A DNA stretch of 64,000 nt from Galaxea fascicularis (lineage: Eukaryota > Cnidaria > Anthozoa > Scleractinia > Euphylliidae): the NCBI GenBank assembly GCA_948470475.1, contig OX419346.1:10367343-10431342 (forward strand). The letters are read 5' to 3'. Below the pieces are notes generated by a model, which saw only the letters and a program-made list of their open reading frames with translations, was not told where the DNA came from and ran no database searches. A program made the position numbers and the translations under genes. This document shows, piece by piece, positions 33,325 through 43,890 of this stretch (its first letter is position 1; the number at the start of each line of letters is the position of its first letter).

Positions 33325-33372
33325 TATTTTAAACCCAACGCGTTTCGGCTTCTGCCTTCATCAGGGGTTTCT
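33325..33372 (-). ncRNA. Hammerhead-ribozyme-like motif (minus strand), good fold
   Basis: Read on the minus strand: AAACCC, then CTGATGA (33364-33358), stem II GGC/GCC with an AGAA loop and one extra A, GAAAC (33346-33342), a minimal stem III, GTT and GGGTTT. AAACCC and GGGTTT make a 6-bp stem I, so all three stems and the core can form. GTT is an allowed NUH cleavage triplet. It lies between two (TA)n tracts and probably belongs to a Penelope-like or retrozyme-like remnant. Confidence 0.6.
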
Positions 33373-33385
33373 GCTTTGTGATCCA

Positions 33386-33527
<142 letters not shown>

Positions 33528-33608
33528 GGTTAAGAAAGCTTCCTGAGCCAACAAAGATGCTAACCAAAAGGATCACAATGATTCACAGTCCTGATTCGGT
33601 GGATGATA

Positions 33609-33820
33609 AAAACGGTTAAAAATGAAGCCGAAACTGGACAACTTTTGGTTAAAAAATTTAAAATTTCATAAAACGTTTCGGTCTCTCGACCTTCTTCAGT
33701 TACAAAAGAGTCGGTAGAAAAATCTACAACTTAAATAAGGTTTTACAACAATGAATTATTATTATTTAGTTCATTGCAAGAAGTGCAAGTGTCCAGTTTC
33801 GGCTTCATTTTTAACCGTTT

Positions 33821-33821
<1 letters not shown>
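33609..33821. repeat. 213-bp element with perfect 32-bp inverted ends
   Basis: 33609-33640 (starting AAAACGGTTAAAAATGAAGC) recurs as an exact inverted copy at 33790-33821. Another hammerhead-like motif lies inside, and (TA)n follows at 33822-33855. Its class is unclear. Confidence 0.75.
33664..33706 (-). ncRNA. Second minus-strand hammerhead-like motif
   Basis: On the minus strand: GTAA, CTGAAGA (33699-33693), stem II GGTC/GACC with a GAGA loop, GAAAC (33679-33675), GTT, then TTAT. Stem I is 4 bp (GTAA/TTAT, one G-U). CUGANGA and GAAAC are both intact. It sits in the centre of the inverted-repeat element. Confidence 0.5.
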
Positions 33822-33855
<34 letters not shown>

Positions 33856-33863
33856 TAAATCGA

Positions 33864-34206
33864 TTTATTATATCTTCAATTTAGTAAGTGCGCTGCCAGT
33901 TGCCAGTTGCAAGCCCTATCGTATCCTATAGCCCGCTAAATTTATAAGGTCGATGCAACATTTTGCTCTTCAACGACAAAATAACTACGGTTTTCAGTCT
34001 TGATTTAAATACGACAGCAGTAACATTTCGCTTACACTAAGAAAACCTATATTTTTGCTCTATTTCCGCCAATTTTTGCAGCTCCTATCGATTCTGTTCT
34101 TCATTAATTTTATCTTTGGAGAACGTTATCTAATTAGCATATATGCACCAAAGCGTTTATATGTACGCTTGAACTTCCTTTGTGATATTGACAATAATTA
34201 CTCTAA
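33864..34206. other. Truncated copy of a spacer module
   Basis: It matches 22635-22990, 35700-36060 and 59120-59490 (TAAGTGCGCTGCCAGTT, CGACAGCAGTAACATTTCGC, CTAATTAGCATATATGCACC). It then switches at about 34188 to sequence matching 21670 (GACAATAATTACTCTAACCA). The switch shows an internal deletion or recombination between repeats. Confidence 0.6.
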
Positions 34207-34796
34207 CCAGAATCAGGGGTGGATCCAGCAATTTTCGTGACTAGTTTCCAGCAAAATTATTTTTTCCATCAGACTTGAAATCGAAGGGCGTAGCCCTGAG
34301 CTTGCTAGGGGGTTCCGGGGGTATGCTCCCCCGGAAAATTTTTGAAACTTGGATGCTCTGTAATGCAATCTGGTGCATATTTGGAAATGCATTTAGCATT
34401 AAAACAAGTGTAAAAAAATTGCTTTAAATCCACAAAATTTAGCATTTTTTCTTGGCCAACACTTACCAAAAACATTTGGCAAAAAATAATGTTCAACATA
34501 TCACAGATGTTTTTTTACCAGAGAAGAAGAGAAGCAAATAAGGCGATGATTTCATCCAATCGAACTGAGTTAATTATTAACTGTTTGATTGCGTTACCGG
34601 TTGTTTCTGCTCCACACTGGCGGAAACCAACGAACTCCTCTCGAATATTCTTTGAAGAGTCAACATAGCGGAGGACAAGAGACATGTTTTCTTTGTTGGA
34701 AACGTCCGCTGCCTCGTCAGCCATAATAGAAAACATTCTGCTTTGTTTAACCTCCGCGATGATCTTTGAAGAAATATAATTCCCCATGATTCTGAA
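34207..34796 (-). mobile_element. hAT-type transposon fragment
   Basis: The insertion splits spacer sequence that is continuous at 21680-21690. The left end CAGGGGTGGATCCAG is hAT-like; the right end is internal, so the element is truncated. The minus frame 34515-34787 reads KIIAEVKQSRMFSIMADEA then DVSNKENMSLVLRYVD and CGAETTGNAIKQL, the DUF4371/hAT transposase region just before the catalytic core. Only about 90 residues remain; non-functional. Confidence 0.75.
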
Positions 34797-37324
34797 TCAT
34801 GAACTTAAAGGTTTTTTTTCTGTGTTTATCTTTACGATTAACTGACATGAGAGTTCAGCGGAAAAGGGGACGTACAAATTACCAATAGAAGGGGGGGTGG
34901 ACGGAAGGAAAAAGGAAGTGCCCTCAGCAAAGCTATTGGGTTTTCATTTCGCCCCCTTATTTATATGCAAATTAAAGACATCTGCAAAATAGATCAGCTT
35001 GCCATGTTTTCTAAAAACCTCTCAAACTCTCCCCTCGGATCATCCGCCGTGTTGTTTTTAGGGTGGGAATAACCGATCCAGTTACTCAGGATCTCATTGT
35101 ATCACATTTTTTCCAATCAGAACACTGGGTTAAGTAAGTGACTTAATTAATTCTGACCAATACAGCGATGTTAACGTCTCGAAACGAGACGTAAAATACG
35201 AGAAAAAAGAACAGTGTTATTTCGCTGATATGAAACTTTAAGCCCGCCAACACAGCCTGACCTATTCTCACTGAATAATTAATTAGCGCATCGTGGAACA
35301 ACTCGTGGATATTCCACGGTCCTTAGGGATTCATTATTGCATTGGGGGCGCCTATCCTAAGGAATAGGTAAGACCTCGTGGCCTTGTTTTTCACTGTGTC
35401 ACAGCGCTGGCCGCCGAGACAACTTGTCAAGGTTCGACCCACCCTCCTTCCCTGGTGCTACTTGACAAATTCTTATTTCCGGAGATCTGTCCTCACCGTC
35501 TGTCTCTTCCCGCAACAATCCGCGGATCTTTCTCCCATATCTTAGTTTTACGTCGTGGTAAGTAGTAGTCAGTGAGGCCCACAGTGCTATTAATTTGCAA
35601 CCAAATTTTGAACCAACTGGAATGTTTACGGGGGTAGTTAGAACCTCTTTTGGAATTCCGAACAGTGTTAGCTGGCTTGGACAGTCGTAGTTAAAACGAT
35701 TTATGATATCTTTTATTTAGTAAGTGCGCTGCCAGTTACCAGTTGCCAGTTGGTCTATTTTGCAGGCCGTATCCACTGTATGGCCCGCTAAATTTGAAAG
35801 TTCGATGAAACATTTTGCTCTTCGACGACAGAAGTACGTTTTTTTTCAGTGTTGATTTAAATACGACAGCAGTGACATTTCGCTTAGACCAAGAAAACCT
35901 ATTATGTTTGCTTTTCTTCGGTCAATTTTTGCAGCTCTTATCGATTCTATCCTTAATTATTGCTATTAAGATAATGGTGTTACAATTTTGTTGGCAGAGA
36001 ACGTTGTCTAATTAGCATATATGCACCAAAACTTTTATTTGCACGCTTGAACTTGCCTTGTCATATTTATTTCAATTTCACCGGCTTAAACGCCCAAAGG
36101 AAAGAAGTACCACATTTTACTGATGCCCCTTCTCTAAAATCTGTGAGTGATTATGCTCGAGTCTCATTTTTTTCCCTCTACTTTCTTTAAATTTAGATTT
36201 CAAACATTTAAAATATACACCACAATAGTTCATAATAATGAGGTTGGTGATACGCACGTTTTTTATTGATAAACATGCAGTTATATCTAGGTCGGGCCAA
36301 TCTTTAAGCAAGTTAGGAAAATTGTTCACGGAGTTTACAATTTTTCAAAAATTGTTCAGGTGACACTGAACCCTTCCCATGTGATGTTTTATTTAACTTT
36401 TTAAAAAGCCTTTTTAATCAACTCTTTCACTCTCAGGAGTGATCAATAAGTAATTTCTCCGTGCACTGATCGTTACATTGTGTAAAGCAGGCAGGTGATG
36501 AGAATAAAGAAGAACTCATCTACAGGATATTGTTTGATTTAACACCAAATTCTCAGAACTAACATTACAAGCAATGTATTGCAGACACTAAGAAAAACTA
36601 AGGCGCGTTTACACTACAGAGCAAAAATGGGACGGATCCGACAAAAACTGGAACGGTTCCAATAGTTTTTGCAAAGAAACAGTGAACCTTACTCCGTTCC
36701 GCGTACCCGTCGCGGTACAGAGAGAAGTTCACCGTTTCTTTGCAAAAACTATTGGAACTGTTCTTTGTCGGATCCGTGCCACTTTTGTTCTGTCGTGTAA
36801 ACGTGCCTTTAATGTTGAGATGATGGTGGAGAAAGAGTTTACTTGGTATAAATTGCACGGTACATGTAACGAATGATAGTGGACTTAACAATGAACAGGT
36901 GCTTGAGTTGTTGTCACCTTAACCTTAAATTAGGACTGGTTTTGTCTGGTTAGACGGTCGCTATGTTAATACATCAAAAACGTTGCCAAAACTACTGAAC
37001 GAATGATTTGGCATGTGCTAGGTGCCTTCCATATGAAAATTTGAGTAATCTAACACGGCCTCATCTTCTCGAATTGTTCAAACAAAAAATACTTACGATG
37101 CATTTGTCCCTTCTAAATGAAAGGGATTACGTTTTTCGGTGATAAAACGGTTGCAGTGACCAAAAAACATTATTTTTCACTTGGACCAAAAAATTTTACG
37201 TTTGTCTTATTTTAGACAACGATTCCCTCCCCCATTGACGTTTTCACCCTAGGTTCAAGATTTAATGTTTATTTACATTTTCATAACTTTGTCTGCAAAC
37301 TTACGTCTGATTCACATTTGCACA
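34797..37324. other. Spacer 2: partial copy of the intergenic region
   Basis: It is closely similar to 21690-24265 in spacer 1, including the MITE at 36599 and the short open frame at 35815-36015. It ends after GTCTGATTCACATT where the Ngaro-type element enters. No exon is supported. Confidence 0.6.
36599..36812. mobile_element. MITE with long TIRs, spacer 2 copy
   Basis: This is the orthologous insertion to 23519-23752 with the same ends (AAGGCGCGTTTACACTACAG ... TGTAAACGTGCCTTTA). It is slightly shorter through an internal deletion around 36705. Confidence 0.8.
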
Positions 37325-37526
37325 TTTATGCACCTGGTGTCTAAAAATGTTATAGTAACACTTGGAAACATTGTATTCTCTAAGCTTTGTTTGCTGAGGC
37401 TCTAAGTCAGGAAGAACGCACTCGGTTTGGCATACTTTGGCCAGCGAGTGGCCGTTTATTAAATAACAGCCCTAGTTATAAAATTATGTAGAAGTTCTCA
37501 GCAAAGGTGGGGTCACACCCGCCTTT
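37325..37526 (-). repeat. B2 terminal repeat of the Ngaro-type element
   Basis: TTTATGCACCTGGTGTCTAA to GGGGTCACACCCGCC is repeated at 37841-38039 without visible differences. Confidence 0.85.
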
Positions 37527-37662
37527 CAGTGCAATATAGGCTTAATACAGAACCACATGCTGAAGAGAATATGAACAACTAAAAAGAAATGATCCGATAT
37601 TCAAGATGACCCACCAAGTTATAGTGACAAATAGAAAAAATAAGGGGGTGGGTAGATGGGAG

Positions 37663-38039
37663 GGAAAAAATGAAGTAACACGTTGTCAGAAAAAGATGGA
37701 GGCCGAAGAGGCCTGCAGTCACGTGATTACTGTTTATATACCCTGATGACGTCATCCAGCATACCGGATATTGTAGCAACCGGAAGTTCCCGAACCAGTG
37801 CATAAACTCATTTATTCCATATAAAAAGGAATAAATATTATTTATGCACCTGGTGTCTAAAAATGTTATAGTAACACTTGGAAACATTGTATTCTCTAAG
37901 CTTTGTTTGCTGAGGCTCTAAGTCAGGAAGAACGCACTCGGTTTGGCATACTTTGGCCAGCGAGTGGCCGTTTATTAAATAACAGCCCTAGTTATAAAAT
38001 TATGTAGAAGTTCTCAGCAAAGGTGGGGTCACACCCGCC
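37663..38039 (-). repeat. A2 and B1 repeats of the Ngaro-type element
   Basis: 37663-37844 (GGAAAAAATGAAGTAACACG to AAATATTATTTA) equals 42938-43119. 37841-38039 equals 37325-37526. The two overlap by a few bases, as at a circular junction. Confidence 0.85.
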
Positions 38040-38350
38040 ACTGCCCTGAGTTAACGAAAGGGCGGCCCCACCCGAAGAGAATACAATGTTTGGAATGGAT
38101 AACTGAACATTCCACCATAAAAATATCAAGAGGGACTTTACTAACCCAGGGACAGGCATATCGGCTTAGCCCCTGCATAAGCCTCCACTCTGTCCCATGG
38201 GGCCTGAGCTTGTTGGGTAAAAGAAAAAATCTCAAAAATGAACAGGAGATCTATCATAGTACAAGTGAGCAAAACAAAGCGCTCAGCTTAGCCCCTGCTT
38301 AAGCCGTACACTCTGATTGCAAAATGGTGATTAATAAGAACCTGATCCAA

Positions 38351-39090
38351 TACTCAGAGTCCTAATATACTGCAGGAATGCACTAGATTTCCATCTTCCG
38401 AATAGTTGGATTTGGGCATCCGACATGCCCTACATGTATTAAGGCTAAGACAGGACAGATGGGTTTGGAAGTGCAAAGTGTTATATCTATAGGGTGCCCA
38501 GAGTCATGATGTTTAAAAAAAATTGCATAGTTATTTTATATGATGTATACATGCCTTGTGCATCTCTAATAAAGGAGACCTGATTCAGGTTGATCACATT
38601 CCTTGACAGCTGTGCTGTCCCTTTTGTAATTTCACCAATGCGCAAAGCAGCAAAAAAATGCTGCTGGGCACATGGCCTTCATCATTTTTCTTTGATAATC
38701 AGAGTCTATTGTGTGGTCTATGGGTGACACAATTTGTTCAAGCATGGGTAGGGAGATAGGTAGCCTAATGTCTGCATGTTTATGGATTTTCGAATAACCA
38801 CGCAGTGCCAACTGTATCAGGTGTACTTTAGTAGGATCTGGCAATGCAGCCATACGGTGCACAAAGCCTATTGCTGATATATAGGTCATTACAGTTGAAG
38901 CTGCATAACTATTCTTCGCCAGGTGAGCGATAAACAGAGCTATGTGTTCAGTGGAAATAGGCGAGTGTGTGTGTGGGATACGCATTTCCTCACTTACAAA
39001 TAGAGTGAAAATTTTCCAAGGTCTTTGATAGGTGGATAAAGATGATGGGGAAAGGGAATTCACCAACAGTGTAGTCAGGACAGGTCCCAA
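38351..39090 (-). pseudogene. Tyrosine recombinase of the Ngaro-type element, broken
   Basis: The frame from 39090 has the N-terminal SAM-like domain (LSTYQRPWKIFTLFV, HIALFIAHLAKNSYAASTV, QLALRGYSK). It stops near 38632 after a frameshift. In the next frame LRIGEIT (about 38645-38620) carries the first catalytic Arg. Near 38430-38360 GMSDAQIQLFGRWKSS and FLQYIRT give the Trp of the C-terminal box and the catalytic Tyr. The HSFRIG box between them is missing. The recombinase therefore cannot be active. Confidence 0.75.
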
Positions 39091-39571
39091 TTGAGTGGTT
39101 GGAGATGACGTGGTATGTCTGTGGGGGATTCTTCCATACCATGGGCAAGTGCTTGAAATCTCTTCACCCGGAGGCGAGAGAGACTGTCAGCCAAATCATT
39201 CTTCTTGCCACTAATATGTTTTGCACGAAAGAAAATATTGTACTCCAAACATGTAAGCACCAACGTTCGAGTAAGACAAAGCAAATCTCTATACTAAGTG
39301 GTCTGGGAGTTGATGACAAAAACTACACTTTGATTATCGGTCAGAAAAGAACTTTTTTGTTACATAACTCAGCACTCAACATGAGAATGCCCAACACAAT
39401 AGGAAACATTTCCAGGAAGGAAATGTCCTTTTGTTTCCAGGAATCAGGCCACAGCCCAAAGACCCACTTTGTTCCAAAGATTATGCTAAAACCTACTGAT
39501 TTTGCAGCATCGGTAAAAAACTGAAGGGTGCCCAAAGAGCACCAAGCCTCATCAAAGAAAACTGCTGCCAT
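39075..39571 (-). pseudogene. RNase H domain of the Ngaro-type element
   Basis: FTDAAKSVGFSIIFG (39510-39465) holds the first catalytic Asp. SFLTDNQSVVFVINSQTT occurs in a shifted frame near 39345-39295. GKKNDLADSLSRL near 39210-39170 gives the last Asp. The domain order matches DIRS/Ngaro RT-RH. Frameshifts separate the pieces. Confidence 0.7.
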
Positions 39572-40395
39572 ATTTTGAGATCTTTCCCAGTACCTTGATT
39601 TAGTCTTATAAGGTGATGAGGGCGTTTGACTCCGATAGTAAGGTTAATTAGCCTACGCAGGAATACTCTACCAGGAATGACGACGTTACAGGCAAAATTC
39701 AACAGACCAGTTAATGACTGCAACTCTTTTAGTGTTATCTTCTTAAGAGCAAGTGCCCTGTGTATGGCCAGATTACACTTCTCAATTTTTTCCTGAGGAA
39801 GTCTAGCCTCATCCTTATGACAGTCTAGCTCAATACCAGCAAAAGTCAAAATATGTGCAAGCCCTTCAGTTTTTTCCTCTGCCATTGGGACTCCAATATC
39901 AGTGCATAAAGCAAGAAATCAATATAATGCTGCATTACATGATGAAAGGGACTGCGCGATGATAAGAAAGTCATCTAATAAGTGTATGATGTGAAAAATG
40001 CCCAGTTTCTGCCATCCTATCCATTCCAAAGCTGTCCTGAAGGACTCGAAAATTTAACATGAACTTGCGCATCCCATAGGAAGAGCTAAATCATATTTGC
40101 CATTCCAGTGTATTCCAAACAAGTGGTACGCATCGGGGTGTAATGGTATAATTCTAAAAGCACCACGCACATCACACTTGGCCATCGCGCAGCCTCTTTC
40201 CAGGGATTTTATTAACCTTATGGCATCATCCACGGAGGCATACTGCACGGAACTGAATTCTTTAAAAATGTGATCATTAATAGATTGTCCAAAAGGCAAG
40301 GAAAGGTGTTGTATCATTCGAAATTCGTTTGCAGCCTTTTTGGGAACAACCCCTATGGGCGATGCCCAAAAAATTGTCCAATGGGGGAGAGTCAC
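39493..40395 (-). pseudogene. Reverse transcriptase of the Ngaro-type element
   Basis: The frame from 40395 reads IFWASPIGVVPKK, EFRMIQHLSLP, AKCDVRGAFRIIPLHP and ALPMGCASSC: the N-terminal fingers/palm with the first catalytic Asp in CDVRGAF. After a break, LLDDFLIIAQS at about 39978-39950 gives the catalytic LDD box typical of YR elements. 39885-39580 continues with LAHILTFAGIELDC and LTLKELQSLTGLLNFA-like sequence of the connection. At least two disruptions make it a pseudogene. Confidence 0.8.
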
Positions 40396-40460
40396 AGGGG
40401 GCTTTTAATGCACCCCAGGTCTATTTCTTTTGCCAGTTTATGTTCAATGACCAGTGGAAG

Positions 40461-41800
40461 TTAAGATGCAGAAAAAAGGTTGTTAGAGAAATTACTCCCA
40501 ACTGATCCATGGAAATTTATTGTAAACCCCTTGGAAAAACCAGTAATAAGGTAGTTATATATAAATCCATAGGATATCCTGTTAAGTGATACGCAAGTCT
40601 TTGGTGTTGGTGTTGGTAGTTTTTGTGCCGAATTTTGAATTGGCCTTAGCTGGGATGTTGTTGGGACTTCTGTCTTTAGACTGGTCGCTCTGGGGGCAGC
40701 GGAAGATTGAATGGTTGGAATAGCATTTGTAGCATTGGTGTTTGAATGTACAGCCTGCACAATGTTTGCCTCCGTGGTATCGAAAGCAATATCCCCTGTG
40801 ATGGCCTTGACTAGATTGTGTTGCAGCTGGACGAAAAGTGTTTCTATTTTCACTACTGCTTGTTCTACAGTGTACGCTGGATAAGCTCTTAACCAAAGCT
40901 ATGAGTGTATATTGTCCCATGGAATAGTTTGTCGTCCACGAAGTACTCTAAAGTTCTCATCATAGAACTTCCAGTTGGAAAATTCTTTGCCAAATCTCTC
41001 ACTACAGCCCCATACGTCATAAGGGCAGGCCCATCCTGAGGCCATTTCTCCATGTAGATAGCAGTAAAAATGTGAAACGCGTTTGTCCAGCTCTCAATAT
41101 TAGTAATAGTTTGCTTTTTCTGATTGGGTACAATGGTTAAGGCAGGATGGCCTCCCTCCTTGTTATGAAGCATTTTTATGCTATAACAATCATCCATGAC
41201 CTGAGTATGTAGGAGTAATTCAAAATTAACATATTCATTCGCCCATATCTTATTCCTAGTTTTGGCAGATACCATTGACCCCAGGGGGTCAGAGGTTGAC
41301 ACAAATGGGTTCTTACTGCTTTGTTGGTTGTCCTGAGATCCTCCAACCAGTGAACTTATGATACTGCTGGGTGGTCCTGTTGTCAGGCTGTCTGTGATCT
41401 GTATTGAAGCACTGCTAGGTTGTGTGTTACTTGCCGCTGTTGTGGTGCTTGCTGTGGCTGAAGTAATGGAACTCCTCGAGGGTGTGGTAACCCCAGCAAA
41501 GCTTCTCAAAGCTGTGTCAATTGACTATTGAACCACTGTTGCTGCACTATCTGGAATGAACTGGATCTGAGACTGTTGTTCTCGACTGTTGGCTGTTGGA
41601 TCACCATTGGGTGTTTGGCTAATTTGGGTTGCCACAGCCTCCCTAATTGCTCGTGCTATCTCTGGCGACAACTGTGTCTGGTTGGCTTCGTTTGAGGTGT
41701 TATCTATACGCCTGCGTTTATATCTTGGGGGTATTACTGTGTTGAAAACAAATGCACGTTTAGGTTGGTTGAGCATGCTATCGAGAGTCAGATTGGTCAT
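40461..41800 (-). pseudogene. Gag-like region of the Ngaro-type element
   Basis: Three adjoining frames (41800-41525, 41509-40889, 40920-40582) show a low-complexity Ser/Thr/Gln N-terminal part (STTTAASNTQPSSASI), a central helical part (FELLLHTQVMDDCYSIKM) and a Cys/His-rich part. The last reads GYCFRYHGGKHC-AGCTFKHQCYKC and resembles the zinc-knuckle-like end of Ngaro/DIRS Gag proteins. The frames are separated by stops or shifts. Confidence 0.65.
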
Positions 41801-42417
41801 TGCTTGACCTCAGGACGGTTGCTAGTTGTGTTGCCAATGAATTTAAATAAAGGGGCTGACAAGGTGAAAACAAAAGCCATATGCTGGTCTAAAAATGGGA
41901 TGATCCCAAGCTGCCCTAGTACAACTAGTGCAGTTCTGTGGCAAACAGCCAGACTTTTGTAAAAAGCCCAATGGCATAAACATATGATTGGCTCAAACAC
42001 AAGTGAATGGCCGCAAATATCATACTAGCCATAAAATTAATGTTTGTATATTGCAGCAGCAAAGGCAAATAATATTCTTGTCAGCCTATCTAAAATAATA
42101 TTTAATGTGTAAATAACATGATAGCCAGCCAATGTAAAGACATACAAACAACAACAAAAACCATACTAATATATACCTTGGATCTTAGAAAATAACAATG
42201 TCTACCAATGTTAATGGTGCAGCAGCTTAATGGCATAAATATGGCACCATGATAGCTTTGTACAGGGCTTTGTGTCCCATATAGTTAAGATGTATTCCAT
42301 CGTTGTGGAAAATATTGATAGATGGATTTGATAACCCTCGATGTCGCCATAATGTGGCATATGTTAACTTCCTGTAAAGCATTCTTGAGGTATCTATTTA
42401 ATTTGTTAACGTTGTTG
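41801..42417. other. Element interior between SGNH-like ORF and Gag region
   Basis: About 600 bp without a supported frame, A/T rich. It may contain remnants of the C-terminal part of the SGNH ORF (plus a few shifted stretches). Confidence 0.4.
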
Positions 42418-42813
42418 TTATAGAAGGAATAAGGGGAAAGGGGGGTTCTTCCTGTGTAGAACTTGGCAAATGATGATAAACTGAACGTCCATCTCCTCAA
42501 AGGCGTTTTTCACAAGTGTCATAATACTGCGTGCTACCGAAAGCGGGCTGCGCCGCAGGTAACAGATGTCATTAGATACCAATTCGAGAACAAGAATGGC
42601 GAGCCTCAACGCAGTGATTACCCCCATGTCGAAACGGTGCACTCTGGCGACTGTTCGGCCTCCTGTTCCCTGCCAGGATATATTACACGTCTCGTGTAAG
42701 TTTAAAGTATCTAAAAACCGGTCGTCCGAACTTCTAGTTATAAATTCCTGCATCCTTCTAACAAGAGAATGTCCTAAGAGCAAAGCATTTACTCTCGGTT
42801 CCTTTGCCATCAT
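42418..42813 (-). CDS. SGNH/GDSL-hydrolase-like ORF of the Ngaro-type element
   Basis: ATG at 42813 starts 131 codons with LLLGHSLVRRMQEFI (block I, usual GDS changed to GHS), WQGTGGRTV (block II), ILVLELVSNDIC (block III, normally GxND, here SND) and IIICQVLHR. This is the pattern of SGNH-fold hydrolases found in several YR retroelements. The nucleophile Ser follows His (HSL), so activity is possible but unproven. The C-terminal His block is not seen before the stop. It is the 5'-most gene of the element. Confidence 0.65.
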   Translation of the reverse strand: MMAKEPRVNALLLGHSLVRRMQEFITRSSDDRFLDTLNLHETCNISWQGTGGRTVARVHRFDMGVITALRLAILVLELVSNDICYLRRSPLSVARSIMTLVKNAFEEMDVQFIIICQVLHRKNPPFPLFLL

Positions 42814-43315
42814 AAAAACCTCAGGAAATATTCTAGGTCACACCACAAAAGAAAGGTAACTGATTTCCTTACGTATTGGGTACTGTATATACTTAACTTG
42901 TGACGTGACAACTTGAAGGATGCTTCTAGATGCTGCTGGAAAAAATGAAGTAACACGTTGTCAGAAAAAGATGGAGGCCGAAGAGGCCTGCAGTCACGTG
43001 ATTACTGTTTATATACCCTGATGACGTCATCCAGCATACCGGATATTGTAGCAACCGGAAGTTCCCGAACCAGTGCATAAACTCATTTATTCCATATAAA
43101 AAGGAATAAATATTATTTAGCTTCCCGTGTCGCATTTATTTTTCGACTAAAATTCGCTACTTATCCGTGTTGCTTTACTTCTTTTCATTAAACTAGGTAA
43201 ACAAGGTGACTTTGAGTATGATTTTTTAAGTTGCACACACACACATACATGACTTGGGCCGATCATAACTATAATGTTTATGGGTTCTTCCCAAATGGGG
43301 ACAGTTTATTTATAT

Positions 43316-43555
43316 TAGAGAGATTAAGAATGACGTTTACGGCCAACGGCAAACGGGAAACGGCAGGCTCCTGCTCATCATAAAAGCGAATTCTCTCATT
43401 TTAACTTGTCTCGTTCCTTTGAGAAGTTGCTTTATGTCTGGAGTTAACAGGACAGAAGTGAGCTAATATCAAGCAGTGTTCTTACATTTTTGGCAAAACC
43501 CTAATTTCACTCCGACGTTTGCCGTTTGGCGTAAACGTCATGCTTAATCTCTCTA
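43316..43555. mobile_element. 240-bp MITE upstream of leader 3
   Basis: AGAGAGATTAAGAATGACGT at 43317 and its complement ACGTCATGCTTAATCTCTCT ending near 43554 are the TIRs, extending to CAACGGCAAACG/CGTTTGCCGTTTGG. The paralogous site near 30915 lacks it, which defines an empty site. Confidence 0.8.
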
Positions 43556-43796
43556 TTTTTATTAGCTTTGCCGACTCCAGATGCCTGCATCTTAACAGTT
43601 AAATTTAACCACAGAATCTTTCCAATTTCAACCAAGTCTGTGGTCATTAGCTAGCTCGTCTGGTTGGACGAGAGCTACTGCTACGTCATGAAAAATTGCT
43701 CACGGCCCACTCTTCACTATAACTGCTAACATGTATCTGTCTTGGGTTGTTCAGTTGCGTTGGATGACGATTTCTACAGCCGGTCACACCTCAACT

Positions 43797-43890
43797 ATGA
43801 CGTGCTGTTCCTTCGGCCCGGTCTTCTACTTGCTTATCTTTTGTATTCTTTGGTGTTCGTGGCTGGAACGCAAAGCAAATGCCCAGCAAG
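43797..43890 (+). CDS. Gene 2 exon 1: signal peptide leader 3
   Basis: 31 codons plus one base, ending CAAG|GTGAGA (donor at 43891). It starts MTCCSFGPVFYLLIFC and ends LERKANAQQ with an A-N-A cleavage site. A CRE-like TACGTCAT lies 115 bp upstream. Phase 1 fits the PAN exon at 50457. It is almost identical to leader 2, so they duplicated recently. Confidence 0.78.

Larger units (their letters stand above)
37325..43119 (-). mobile_element. Ngaro-type tyrosine-recombinase retroelement with split direct repeats
   Basis: Read on the minus strand the layout is A1 (43119-42938), coding body (42937-38040), B1 (38039-37841), A2 (37844-37663), a unique 139-bp segment (37662-37527), B2 (37526-37325). 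A1/A2 (about 180 bp) and B1/B2 (about 200 bp) look identical over their full length. A1-body-B1-A2-B2 is the split-direct-repeat structure of Ngaro/PAT elements. The body encodes SGNH-like, Gag-like, RT, RNase H and tyrosine recombinase segments, most of them broken. No target duplication is seen, as expected for this class. Confidence 0.85.
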
